Assembly: GCA_030151005.1 (NCBI GenBank)
Contig: JASLES010000177.1
Location: forward strand, 1 to 31,045
DNA: 31,045 bases
Origin: Silvimonas sp.
Lineage (GTDB): Bacteria > Pseudomonadota > Gammaproteobacteria > Burkholderiales > Chitinibacteraceae
Direction: 5' to 3'
Shown: positions 15,879 through 22,684 of the stretch, piece after piece
Position numbering within the stretch: the first letter of the stretch is position 1
Layout: each line of letters starts with the position of its first letter
Translations under genes and position numbers: made by a program
Notes under the pieces: model-generated
The model's input: only the letters and a program-made list of their open reading frames with translations
Databases searched by the model: none
What the model was told of the DNA's origin: nothing

Positions 15879-16865
15879 TTACTGATTGAAGGCCTGCATC
15901 AGGCATTCATCGGTGTCGTTATTGACTTTGTCTTGCAATAGCTGCAAAGCGCTGAAGCCAGTAAAACGAATCCGGTCACGCTGCTGCGCTGATTTTTGTA
16001 AATCGGCGTCGCTCCAGGCTGCGTAATCGGCCTGCCGCAGCGCCAGATCGGCCAGTGCGGCCTTGGCCGCAGGCGTACCCAGTGCAGGGCGAATAAACAA
16101 GACGTTGATGCCAGCGGGCATGCGGCGTAATAGCGCGGCGTAGTCGTCACCGCGCTCGGTGGGGCTGCCAGCGGGCAAACTGCTGGCGGTATCCGGGGTA
16201 ATGATGCCGGCGCGCTGGCCGTTGCGGTTCAGTGCTTGCTGACGATCGAGTGGCATGTCGCCCAGGGTGGTAATCATGGCGTAGCCGCTTTGCCGGGCCA
16301 GTTCCAGATACACCCGCGTGAGCATGGGGCTGGCGCGCCAGAATGCACTACGGGGTTCCAGGTGACTGATGCTGACGCCGCTATCGCGTGCTTTGGCAAT
16401 TTGCGCTGCCAACTCCAGACGCACATCAATTTCGGTGGCGTGTTGCGCCAGCTCTGCGGGCGTGCGCCATAGATTGCCGTGACTGTTGTAAAGCGACGGC
16501 ACGCTGGTCCGCGGCAAAACACCGCGCCACGGCAATTTGTCCTGGTTCTCGTTGGTCAGTGCCAGGGTAATGCCGACGGTCATTTTAAGGGAGAGGGCGC
16601 GCTGGGCTGCGCTGCCAAAATTGCTGCCCGCAGGAAGCAACGCCACAGTCTGGATACTGCCGCTATCGATGAGTTCAAACGCGGCGGCATCAATATCAGG
16701 CTGCATGCCGACATCGGTGGCTTCGACAATCACGACCTTGTCCTGGGGCTTGTAACCCAGGCAACTGCCGAGCGGGGTGGCGCGGGCGGGGAGGGTAAAT
16801 GTCAGTCCAGCCAGGATGCTGGCCCCCAGCATCAGACGACGCGCCGACAACAAAGAAACACCCAT
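15879..16865 (-). CDS. Exported YdjC/ChbG-fold protein with degenerate active site
   Basis: 328 residues. An N-terminal signal peptide (RRLMLGASILAGLTF, cleavage likely after ARA near residue 29) implies export. The body follows the YdjC/ChbG/HpnK carbohydrate-deacetylase pattern, but key residues differ: the ADDFG motif is ATDVG (T50, D51), the histidine of GxHxxLT is Thr100 (GITLALT), the HxDxHxH cluster reads HLEPRSA (only His168 kept), and the late HPG motif is RPALG. The surrounding scaffold (LELAAQIAKARDSGVSISHLE, VYLELARQSGYAM, MPAGINVLF) is intact, so the fold seems preserved while metal binding is probably lost. It may bind a glycan or act by another mechanism. It lies 146 bp downstream of the hybrid kinase gene on the same strand. 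Confidence 0.7.
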   Translation of the reverse strand: MGVSLLSARRLMLGASILAGLTFTLPARATPLGSCLGYKPQDKVVIVEATDVGMQPDIDAAAFELIDSGSIQTVALLPAGSNFGSAAQRALSLKMTVGITLALTNENQDKLPWRGVLPRTSVPSLYNSHGNLWRTPAELAQHATEIDVRLELAAQIAKARDSGVSISHLEPRSAFWRASPMLTRVYLELARQSGYAMITTLGDMPLDRQQALNRNGQRAGIITPDTASSLPAGSPTERGDDYAALLRRMPAGINVLFIRPALGTPAAKAALADLALRQADYAAWSDADLQKSAQQRDRIRFTGFSALQLLQDKVNNDTDECLMQAFNQ

Positions 16866-17011
16866 GGCAGTACCACCGTTGCAAGAACTTGTTTACATCA
16901 ACCCGCACCAAAGCAGGCCTGTTTGCTGAAGCAAGCCCAGCATAACAACAAGTTGCCATAGACAACATTCGATACAAGCAGGGTGTTGCGCGCGTCACTA
17001 GCCTGGCTTGA

Positions 17012-19819
17012 TCAGCCCGCTTCGTCGTTGAGCGGTTCTGCAGCCAGTTGGCGAGCCCGGCGCAGCACAATGGCGCTGGCGGCAGCCAGTTCCAGTTGGG
17101 CAACGGCCAGTTGCATGGCCTCGGGCGTTTGTTCCAGTGCTTCCAGAGCGCGCATCAGTTTGAGCATGCCAATTTGCCCGGCAATGCCCTTGGCGCTGTG
17201 GGCGTGCCGACTGCGGTCCTGCAGCGCTTCTTCATCAGCCAGGGTTTGCAGCAAGACGGTAATCCGGTCCAGACCACGCTGGGCAAAGGGGATGGCTTTT
17301 TCCAGCGTATAACCCATGGCCGCAGCGGCGTCTTCCAGCGTGGCGGGGAGTTGGGTTTGCGGCGGCACGGGGTTTTTCTCCATCAACGCGCGCAGCAACT
17401 GGTCACGGGTGAATGGTTTGGTGACCCAGCCATCTACCCCGCTGGCCGCCAGATGCTCGGCATCGGGCGAGTGACCGGCACTGACCAGCAGATACTGGCC
17501 TTTGTAACCCAGTTTGCGCAGGCTCTGTGCGAGCCGCACGCCATTCATGAACGGCATGTGGAAATCCGCCAGGATGATGTCGATACGCGCGTTGGCGCGC
17601 CAGATCCCCATGGCTTCGATCCCGTCTTCTGCACTGATGACGTTGGCACCCGCGCGCAACAGGATATCGCTCAGCAAATCGCGGTTTAGCGGCTGGTCTT
17701 CCGCAATCAGTACCGTGCGGCCGCTCAACACACCTTGCCAGTCCTGGTGGCCGGATTCATGCACAGGCTGGGCCGGCGTGACCGGCACATTAACCGTAAA
17801 GGTCGCGCCCTGGCCTGGTGTGCTGTCCAGTTCGATGTGTCCGCCCATCAAGCGGGTAAAGTCCCGACAGATTGACAACCCCAAGCCTGCGCCACCTACG
17901 CGGCGGCCCGCCGCAGCCTGTTCAAACGGGGCAAAGATCATCTCGATATCTTTGGTGGCAATACCCGGCCCGGTGTCGATCACCTTGGCCACCAGCCAGT
18001 GGCCCTGACCGGCACGCGCTTCATGCGCCAGGTGAATGGCCACTTTGCCTTCTTCCGTCAGCTTGATGGCGTTGCCCACCAGGTTGACCAGAATCTGCCG
18101 CCATTTGCCGGCATCCAGACGGAACCAGCCCTGATCGGGTGCAATGATCTCGAAGGCCACGCCTTTGCGGGCCGCTTGTTCATGGAACAAACCGTGCAGT
18201 TGCCGGACCAGCGCTGAAATCGACATCGGTGTTTCATACAACTTGATGTGACCCGCTTCCAGCTTGCTCACGTCCAGCACATTGCCGATCAGGCTCAACA
18301 GATATTCACTGCTATCGCCAATGTGCGAGAGCCATTGCGCTTGATGCGGATTGAGGTCGCGTTCGTCTGACAAACGCTCGACATAGCCCAGGATTGCGGT
18401 GAGCGGCGTACGGATTTCGTGGCTGACGTGCGCCAGGAAGGTGGTCTTGGCGTGATTGGCGGTCTCGGCCTGGCTACGCGCGGTTTCCAGTTCTGCCGTG
18501 CGTTGTGCCACCAGGGATTCCAGCCGCTCTGCTTCAGCAATCAGATGCAGGCGGTAGGCAGATTCGGCGGCTTCTTTGCGGCGGCGCAGTTCGCGCACCC
18601 GCAGTGCCATCGCCACGCTAAACAGCATGATCTCGATGATGATGCCGACAAAGATAAAGCGGTAGCTGAACGCATCGTGCTCAATCAGCCCGTAGTCCCG
18701 CAGCCCCCAGGTCACGGTAAGCGATACCGAATACGTGGCCCATGCCGCCAGAAACAACTTGGCGCCAGGTACGCGATTGCGGATGGCCGCAACACTGGCC
18801 CCAATGTAGATCAGAAAACCAATGCCGCCAATGTTGAGCGCTTCCAGCGCAAACTGTTCATGGTCGAGCAGCGCTGCCACGCTGCTGACTGCGCCAATAG
18901 CCACAATGCACAACAGCGCCCGGTCCAGCCAGGGCGAAAAGCGCGAAACCTGCAGGTAATGCCGTACAAACTGGGCGGCACAAATAAAGTAGATGCCACT
19001 ACAAAAGAACAGCAATTTGAAACTGAAATAGCCGTGCCATAGCAACAGGGGCCAGACCCCAGTGGCGCTGTGGAAGGAGATCGTCAGCATCACGAGGTTA
19101 AGCCCGTAATACAGAAAGGCCTTGTCTCGCGTGGCGGCAAAGCCGGTAATGGCGCCAAACGCCACCAGCAGCATGATCCCGATCATGCCGCCAATAAGAA
19201 ACATCTCGTGATTGTTAGCGCGGAAAAACGGCTGCTCGCCCCACAGTCGCAAATCCGAGTAAATGGGGCCGGCAATATCATCGTGACCGTTGAACACAAC
19301 CTGCAGCATGACTTCTTTACTTTGCAGGCCAGCCAGAGGCTCGCGAAACACGGGGCGGATGGTAGAGAGCGGGCGGTTTTCTTCACCCTGACTGCTTCTG
19401 AACGCCTGTTGTTGCCACGGCCCGTTGCTGCCAAGCGGGCGCGTGTACAAGGTGACACTGCCGATCAGGCCGTCGGTATATTCGATCAGGCTATAGATGG
19501 CTTGCGGGCTATCGTTATGCACCACAAAACGGAACCACCAGGCGTCGCGGCTATAGCCACGTGAGCGCATCAGGCCATGGGGAGAATGGAATTTTCCGGT
19601 ACTGGCAGCTTTGTCAGCTTCATCGATATTGGCCGAGCGCGTAGGGTCTCGCCAGATTTTTAGCTCGCCATCCAGTTCGACCCCGTTGGTGGCCGCATCG
19701 ACATTCACCGCGCCCGCTGGCGCAGCGCTCAAAGCAAAGACAAGCAGGCAGAGCATCTGCAACAGCAGATACGCGGCGATGCGGCTTGTCCCGGCGCCGC
19801 GTGCTGGCCTTGTGCTCAT
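17012..19819 (-). CDS. Hybrid sensor histidine kinase, 7TMR-DISM type, with REC and HPt domains
   Basis: 935 residues. Domain order: signal peptide/first helix (about 12-38); periplasmic 7TMR-DISM-type sensing domain (about 45-195), often proposed to bind carbohydrates; seven membrane helices (about 205-405); coiled coil (about 408-455); HisKA with phospho-accepting His467 (HVSHEIRTP); HATPase with N-box Asn583, DTGPG at 615-619 and GAGLGLS at 643-649; receiver with Asp752 (ILADFHMP) and Lys801 (TKPF); C-terminal HPt with His874 (AHSAKG). All phosphotransfer residues are present, so it can run a full His-Asp-His relay to a separate response regulator. No regulator gene lies nearby. Signal and target are unknown; the exported YdjC-fold protein encoded next downstream may be connected. 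Confidence 0.93.
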   Translation of the reverse strand: MSTRPARGAGTSRIAAYLLLQMLCLLVFALSAAPAGAVNVDAATNGVELDGELKIWRDPTRSANIDEADKAASTGKFHSPHGLMRSRGYSRDAWWFRFVVHNDSPQAIYSLIEYTDGLIGSVTLYTRPLGSNGPWQQQAFRSSQGEENRPLSTIRPVFREPLAGLQSKEVMLQVVFNGHDDIAGPIYSDLRLWGEQPFFRANNHEMFLIGGMIGIMLLVAFGAITGFAATRDKAFLYYGLNLVMLTISFHSATGVWPLLLWHGYFSFKLLFFCSGIYFICAAQFVRHYLQVSRFSPWLDRALLCIVAIGAVSSVAALLDHEQFALEALNIGGIGFLIYIGASVAAIRNRVPGAKLFLAAWATYSVSLTVTWGLRDYGLIEHDAFSYRFIFVGIIIEIMLFSVAMALRVRELRRRKEAAESAYRLHLIAEAERLESLVAQRTAELETARSQAETANHAKTTFLAHVSHEIRTPLTAILGYVERLSDERDLNPHQAQWLSHIGDSSEYLLSLIGNVLDVSKLEAGHIKLYETPMSISALVRQLHGLFHEQAARKGVAFEIIAPDQGWFRLDAGKWRQILVNLVGNAIKLTEEGKVAIHLAHEARAGQGHWLVAKVIDTGPGIATKDIEMIFAPFEQAAAGRRVGGAGLGLSICRDFTRLMGGHIELDSTPGQGATFTVNVPVTPAQPVHESGHQDWQGVLSGRTVLIAEDQPLNRDLLSDILLRAGANVISAEDGIEAMGIWRANARIDIILADFHMPFMNGVRLAQSLRKLGYKGQYLLVSAGHSPDAEHLAASGVDGWVTKPFTRDQLLRALMEKNPVPPQTQLPATLEDAAAAMGYTLEKAIPFAQRGLDRITVLLQTLADEEALQDRSRHAHSAKGIAGQIGMLKLMRALEALEQTPEAMQLAVAQLELAAASAIVLRRARQLAAEPLNDEAG

Positions 19820-20110
19820 TTTGTTTGAATGTCCCGCTGTTCCGGCGCTTTGTCAGTGTGACTGACTGCTGATGATGTAAGACTGGCTCTGGATATGACT
19901 TTGGCATTTAATGGCGGCCCGTCGCGCAGTATCACGCCAAATGCCGCATTTGTCGCCCGTGCGCACGCGTTCGTCCTGAAAGTGATGCGAAAGCGCCCGT
20001 TTTTGTCTCTTTTGTCGCCAGGTTACATCGCATATACATGTCGCTGCTGTTATTTTTTTGCAGTGGAACTATGATCTGGCGCTTTAAAAGCCTGTCAGGA
20101 TTGGATTGTC
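19820..20110. other. Divergent intergenic region, kinase / oxygenase
   Basis: 291 bp between divergently transcribed genes, so it must hold both promoters. A TTTTGTC...ATACAT pair around 20007-20039 and a TATGAT at 20070-20075 are possible elements for the oxygenase gene. None is a strong match and no clear palindrome was found. Confidence 0.3.
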
Positions 20111-21274
20111 ATGCAAGTCTGGAGTAACCCTCTGCTGGATGAATTCAAGCGTACTGCCGACCCTCTGGCGGACGATTGTATCCGGCATCTGATTGCCCAC
20201 GGCGATATTGCTTCTGCCAATGCGGTACTGGCCCGGCTGGACACTGATCAACCCTGGCCGGCCGACACGCCCGCGCCGCTGGTGGCGTATCTGGATGCCA
20301 CCTGCACCTTGCCGCCAGAGGTCGATATGGCGCGCATTCATCGCGCGCAGCAGTTTTTTACCCGTTTCGGATTGCAATTTGGCGTCAGCCTCATGTGCCG
20401 CTCGCTGCCGGTGCTTTACGCCGGCAAGCAGGGTGGGGCGCAAGTACTGGCCGCCACTGGCCAGTTGACCAACCGTTTTGAACGCCGCGCTTCTGAAACG
20501 CTACGCTTTATTCTGAATAGCGCCGAGCCCGGTGGTCTGGACGCGGGCGGCAAAGGTTTGCTCACCATCCGCAAAGTGCGGCTGATGCATGCCGCCATTC
20601 GCCATTTCGCCCTTGCTACCCGCGGCTGGCCGCAAACCGCGTGGCCCGAACAATGGGGCATGCCGATCAATCAGGAAGAACTGGCCGGGACCATGCTGGC
20701 GTTCTCTACCGTTGCGGTAGAAGGCCTGCGCACCCTGGGTGTAGACGTCAGCAAAGACGATGAGGAAGACCAGTTGTATCTGTGGAAAACCATCGGCACG
20801 GTGCTGGGGATTATCCCCGATGCCATGCCCGATGACGTCCCCAGCGCCCGCGAATTCTGGAAAGCGCTGGAACGCCGCAACTTTGGTCCGTCCCCCGCTG
20901 GCGCCAAACTCGCCCAGGCGCACGTACAGTTTTTGCAATCCCAATTACCAGAAGCCGCCCACGGTCTTGTGCCAGATCTGATGGCCGTGCTGCTGGGCCG
21001 TCAATCTGCCGGATATCTGGGACTGCAAGAGTCGCACTGGTGGGGATGGGCGATTGACCTGATGCGCTGGGTTTTCCGCATTAAACGCAAACTGGCAAAT
21101 AGCTCCCACACCGCGCAAAGCTTTGTGGAGGCCTACAGCCAGGTGCTGATGGAAAGCCTGCAAAAACACTGGGCCAGCGCAGACCCGGGCACGCCGTTCC
21201 GGATTCCGGATACCCCGCTGCACCCGGTTACCCGCCCCGCACCGACCCAAGTGCATGTGGAAATACAGCCGTAA
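20111..21274 (+). CDS. DUF2236 / MpaB- and Lcp-type haem oxygenase family protein
   Basis: 387 residues, no signal peptide, largely alpha-helical. The core matches the family of latex-clearing protein (Lcp rubber oxygenase) and fungal MpaB: ERRASET (R126, T130), GGLDAGG (141-147), then VRLMHAAIRH with His160, the expected proximal haem-b ligand, and later LYLWKTIGTVLGI. The spacing R-x3-T and T-to-His of 30 residues equals that remembered for Lcp K30 (R164, T168, H198). The Lys next to that Thr in Lcp K30 is Glu129 here. The family cleaves or oxidises C=C bonds in isoprenoid-like substrates; the substrate here is unknown. A weak AGGA precedes the ATG. Its 3' side is a repeat-rich spacer, then a terpene-cyclase-like gene. 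Confidence 0.8.
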   Translation: MQVWSNPLLDEFKRTADPLADDCIRHLIAHGDIASANAVLARLDTDQPWPADTPAPLVAYLDATCTLPPEVDMARIHRAQQFFTRFGLQFGVSLMCRSLPVLYAGKQGGAQVLAATGQLTNRFERRASETLRFILNSAEPGGLDAGGKGLLTIRKVRLMHAAIRHFALATRGWPQTAWPEQWGMPINQEELAGTMLAFSTVAVEGLRTLGVDVSKDDEEDQLYLWKTIGTVLGIIPDAMPDDVPSAREFWKALERRNFGPSPAGAKLAQAHVQFLQSQLPEAAHGLVPDLMAVLLGRQSAGYLGLQESHWWGWAIDLMRWVFRIKRKLANSSHTAQSFVEAYSQVLMESLQKHWASADPGTPFRIPDTPLHPVTRPAPTQVHVEIQP

Positions 21275-21312
21275 AAAGTGGTGAAACAAGCCCGGCGTAT
21301 AAAAGCCAGACT

Positions 21313-21366
21313 TTGATGTTGATGTTGATGTTGATGTTGATGTTGATGTTGATGTTGATGTTGATG
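21313..21366. repeat. Hexanucleotide tandem repeat (TTGATG)9
   Basis: Nine uninterrupted copies of TTGATG, followed by degenerate units TTGGGT, TTGGGG and TTGGGG (21367-21384). The tract starts 38 bp after the stop of the DUF2236 gene and is noncoding on the strand of the neighbours; on the minus strand it would encode alternating Gln-His. Such perfect short repeats are prone to slippage. Confidence 0.95.
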
Positions 21367-21432
21367 TTGGGTTTGGGGTTGGGGTTGCTTTTGATTTTCC
21401 CTCCCCGTTAAAGCCCAGCGCCGAAGGAGTGG

Positions 21433-21452
21433 CGGGAGACTTTGGGCTCCCG
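21433..21452. repeat. Small hairpin within the dispersed repeat
   Basis: A 6-bp CGGGAG/CTCCCG stem with an 8-nt loop, about 80 bp ahead of the long hairpin at 21534-21567. It appears to belong to the same repeat unit. Confidence 0.5.
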
Positions 21453-21533
21453 ACCGACTGAGGGCAGCCCGGTGCGCGTGCGAATCTTTGATTCGCTCAG
21501 CCATAGCCGCCAGGCTGGGTCGCCTTTCTTTTG

Positions 21534-21567
21534 GTTACTTTTCTTTGCTTCGCCAAAGAAAAGTAAC
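21534..21567. repeat. Dispersed palindromic repeat with 14-bp stem
   Basis: A perfect 14-bp inverted repeat (GTTACTTTTCTTTG at 21534-21547 and its complement at 21554-21567) with loop CTTCGC, preceded by GGGTCGCCTTTCTTTTG. I recognise this as a kind of extragenic repeat found in many beta- and gammaproteobacterial genomes, where it is often mis-annotated as short proteins containing FFWLLFF. It could also end transcription from the oxygenase gene, although the T-run falls inside the stem. Confidence 0.75.
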
Positions 21568-21672
21568 GTGGGCCCGGCACCCCGGGTATCAAAAACAACC
21601 GCGCCGTCAGGCGCTAACAGCGGTTCAAGGTTTTAAGGCAGCAGCCGGTGGATTGTCGCTACCGCTCCGAAT

Positions 21673-21742
21673 CCACCCTACGGTGGGTCGCAAAGGGCCA
21701 CCTGCGGTGGCCAACTGGCTTCCCGCCTCCGCGGGAATGACG
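21673..21742. repeat. Cluster of three short extragenic hairpins
   Basis: Three adjacent hairpins: CCACC-CTAC-GGTGG (21673-21686), GGCCACC-TGC-GGTGGCC (21696-21712) and TTCCCGC-CTCC-GCGGGAA (21720-21737). The third continues into TGACG and matches one arm of the repeat pair at 5461-5582. No gene is present in the remainder of the 21275-21896 gap. Confidence 0.65.
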
Positions 21743-21886
21743 AACCAGCGTGCGCGCCGCCTGCAGTTGCCGACTGCCGCATCAAGCAGCGCCTGCCGCA
21801 AGAAAAGATGTTCTAACGCAAGACCGCCTGGCAACAGGCATCGCGCCATCAGGCGCGCGTATGACCACTAATAAAATACAAATTAC

Positions 21887-21890
21887 GGAG
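21887..21890 (+). promoter_or_regulatory. Ribosome binding site fixing the start of the cyclase-like gene
   Basis: GGAG six bases before the ATG at 21897. It favours this start over the in-frame ATG at 21861, which has no such site. Confidence 0.65.
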
Positions 21891-21896
21891 CGCATC

Positions 21897-22622
21897 ATGA
21901 TTGCCATCGCCAGCGGCGCAAACGACCCGTCCGCCCTGTTCAACACCGTCAGCATTGACGGCAGTATCTACACCATGCCGCAACTGGCCGTTTTCGCCGC
22001 CGGTTGTTTACTGTGGGTTGTGGCCTACGCCTATGTGTTACTGCAGGCCCACCGCAACCGCGTGGTAGAAATGGCCGTCCTGGCCGCCGCCAGCAACCTG
22101 GCGTGGGAGTTTGTCTGGGGCGTGCCGCTGCATACAGATATGGGCGTGTTTCTGGTGTGGACTTACCGCGCCTGGCTGGTGTTTGACCTGTTTATCTTTC
22201 ATCAGGTGCTCAAGCTGGGCCGTGAGCAATTCACCTCGGACTTCTTCAAGCGCCATTACAACGCCGTGGTCTGCGCCACGGTGGTGTTCTTCATCGCCGT
22301 GTACTGGGGCATGACGTTATCCGGTATCGATTCGCCCATCGGGGCGCGCTCGGCTTATGTCTGCCAGTTCATCATCAGCGTGCTTTGCCTGATTTTGCTG
22401 GTACAACAACCTTCTACAGTGGGATACGCCTGGACCATTACCTGGTTGCGCAGTCTGGGCACCTTGCTGGTGTCGGTCTTCATGGTCATGCATTATCCCA
22501 AAGACGTCTTCTTGCTGGTGTTGTGCGCGGGTGCAACCCTGCTGGATGCGTTCTATTGCGTGTATTTCTTGCGTCTGCGCGCCAGCAAAACGGCCGCCGT
22601 GCCAATGCAAGCCGTAGCCTGA
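21897..22622 (+). CDS. Seven-helix membrane protein of the Pyr4/PaxB-type terpene cyclase family
   Basis: 241 residues, about seven membrane helices. Compared from memory with fungal PaxB and Pyr4 the pattern matches end to end: helix 1 GCLLWVVAYAYVLLQ, then EMAVLAAASNLAWEFVWG (Glu71 where the family has its essential WE glutamate), RSAYVCQFIISVLCL, TWLRSLGTL, and LLDAFYCVYFLRLR (Asp217 where Pyr4 has its essential Asp). In fungi these integral membrane enzymes protonate and cyclise epoxy-isoprenoid chains; some bacterial homologues are known in actinomycete terpenoid pathways. No prenyltransferase or epoxidase gene is nearby, so activity and substrate are inferred only. It is bracketed by the repeat-rich spacer and rlmM, 62 bp downstream. 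Confidence 0.72.
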   Translation: MIAIASGANDPSALFNTVSIDGSIYTMPQLAVFAAGCLLWVVAYAYVLLQAHRNRVVEMAVLAAASNLAWEFVWGVPLHTDMGVFLVWTYRAWLVFDLFIFHQVLKLGREQFTSDFFKRHYNAVVCATVVFFIAVYWGMTLSGIDSPIGARSAYVCQFIISVLCLILLVQQPSTVGYAWTITWLRSLGTLLVSVFMVMHYPKDVFLLVLCAGATLLDAFYCVYFLRLRASKTAAVPMQAVA

Positions 22623-22684
22623 TTTTTTGGGAACCAGGCCAAGTCAGGTATCCTGCGTCTTTGATTGATTTGCCTCAGGTTCCT

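Noticed and set aside
21313..21384. Possible CRISPR array or G-quadruplex.
   Set aside because: The tandem 6-bp units have no spacers, so it is not CRISPR. The G-rich tail has only three runs of three or more G, too few for a convincing intramolecular quadruplex.
21133..21504. A minus-strand open frame encoding a long Gln-His repeat.
   Set aside because: The repeat is only the translation of the TTGATG tract, and the frame overlaps the end of the DUF2236 gene. No start signal was seen.
21442..21871. Short open frames in the repeat region, including one containing FFWLLFF.
   Set aside because: They coincide with dispersed noncoding repeats; this translated motif is a well-known spurious annotation.
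20111..22622. Calling the oxygenase and cyclase-like genes a biosynthetic gene cluster.
   Set aside because: There is no prenyltransferase, epoxidase, polyketide synthase or transporter of the expected kind around them, and a repeat-rich spacer separates them. It is kept only as a hypothesis.
22385..22684. Upstream extension of the rlmM reading frame by 100 codons.
   Set aside because: It overlaps the cyclase-like gene in another frame, and the RlmM family begins at the ATG at 22685.
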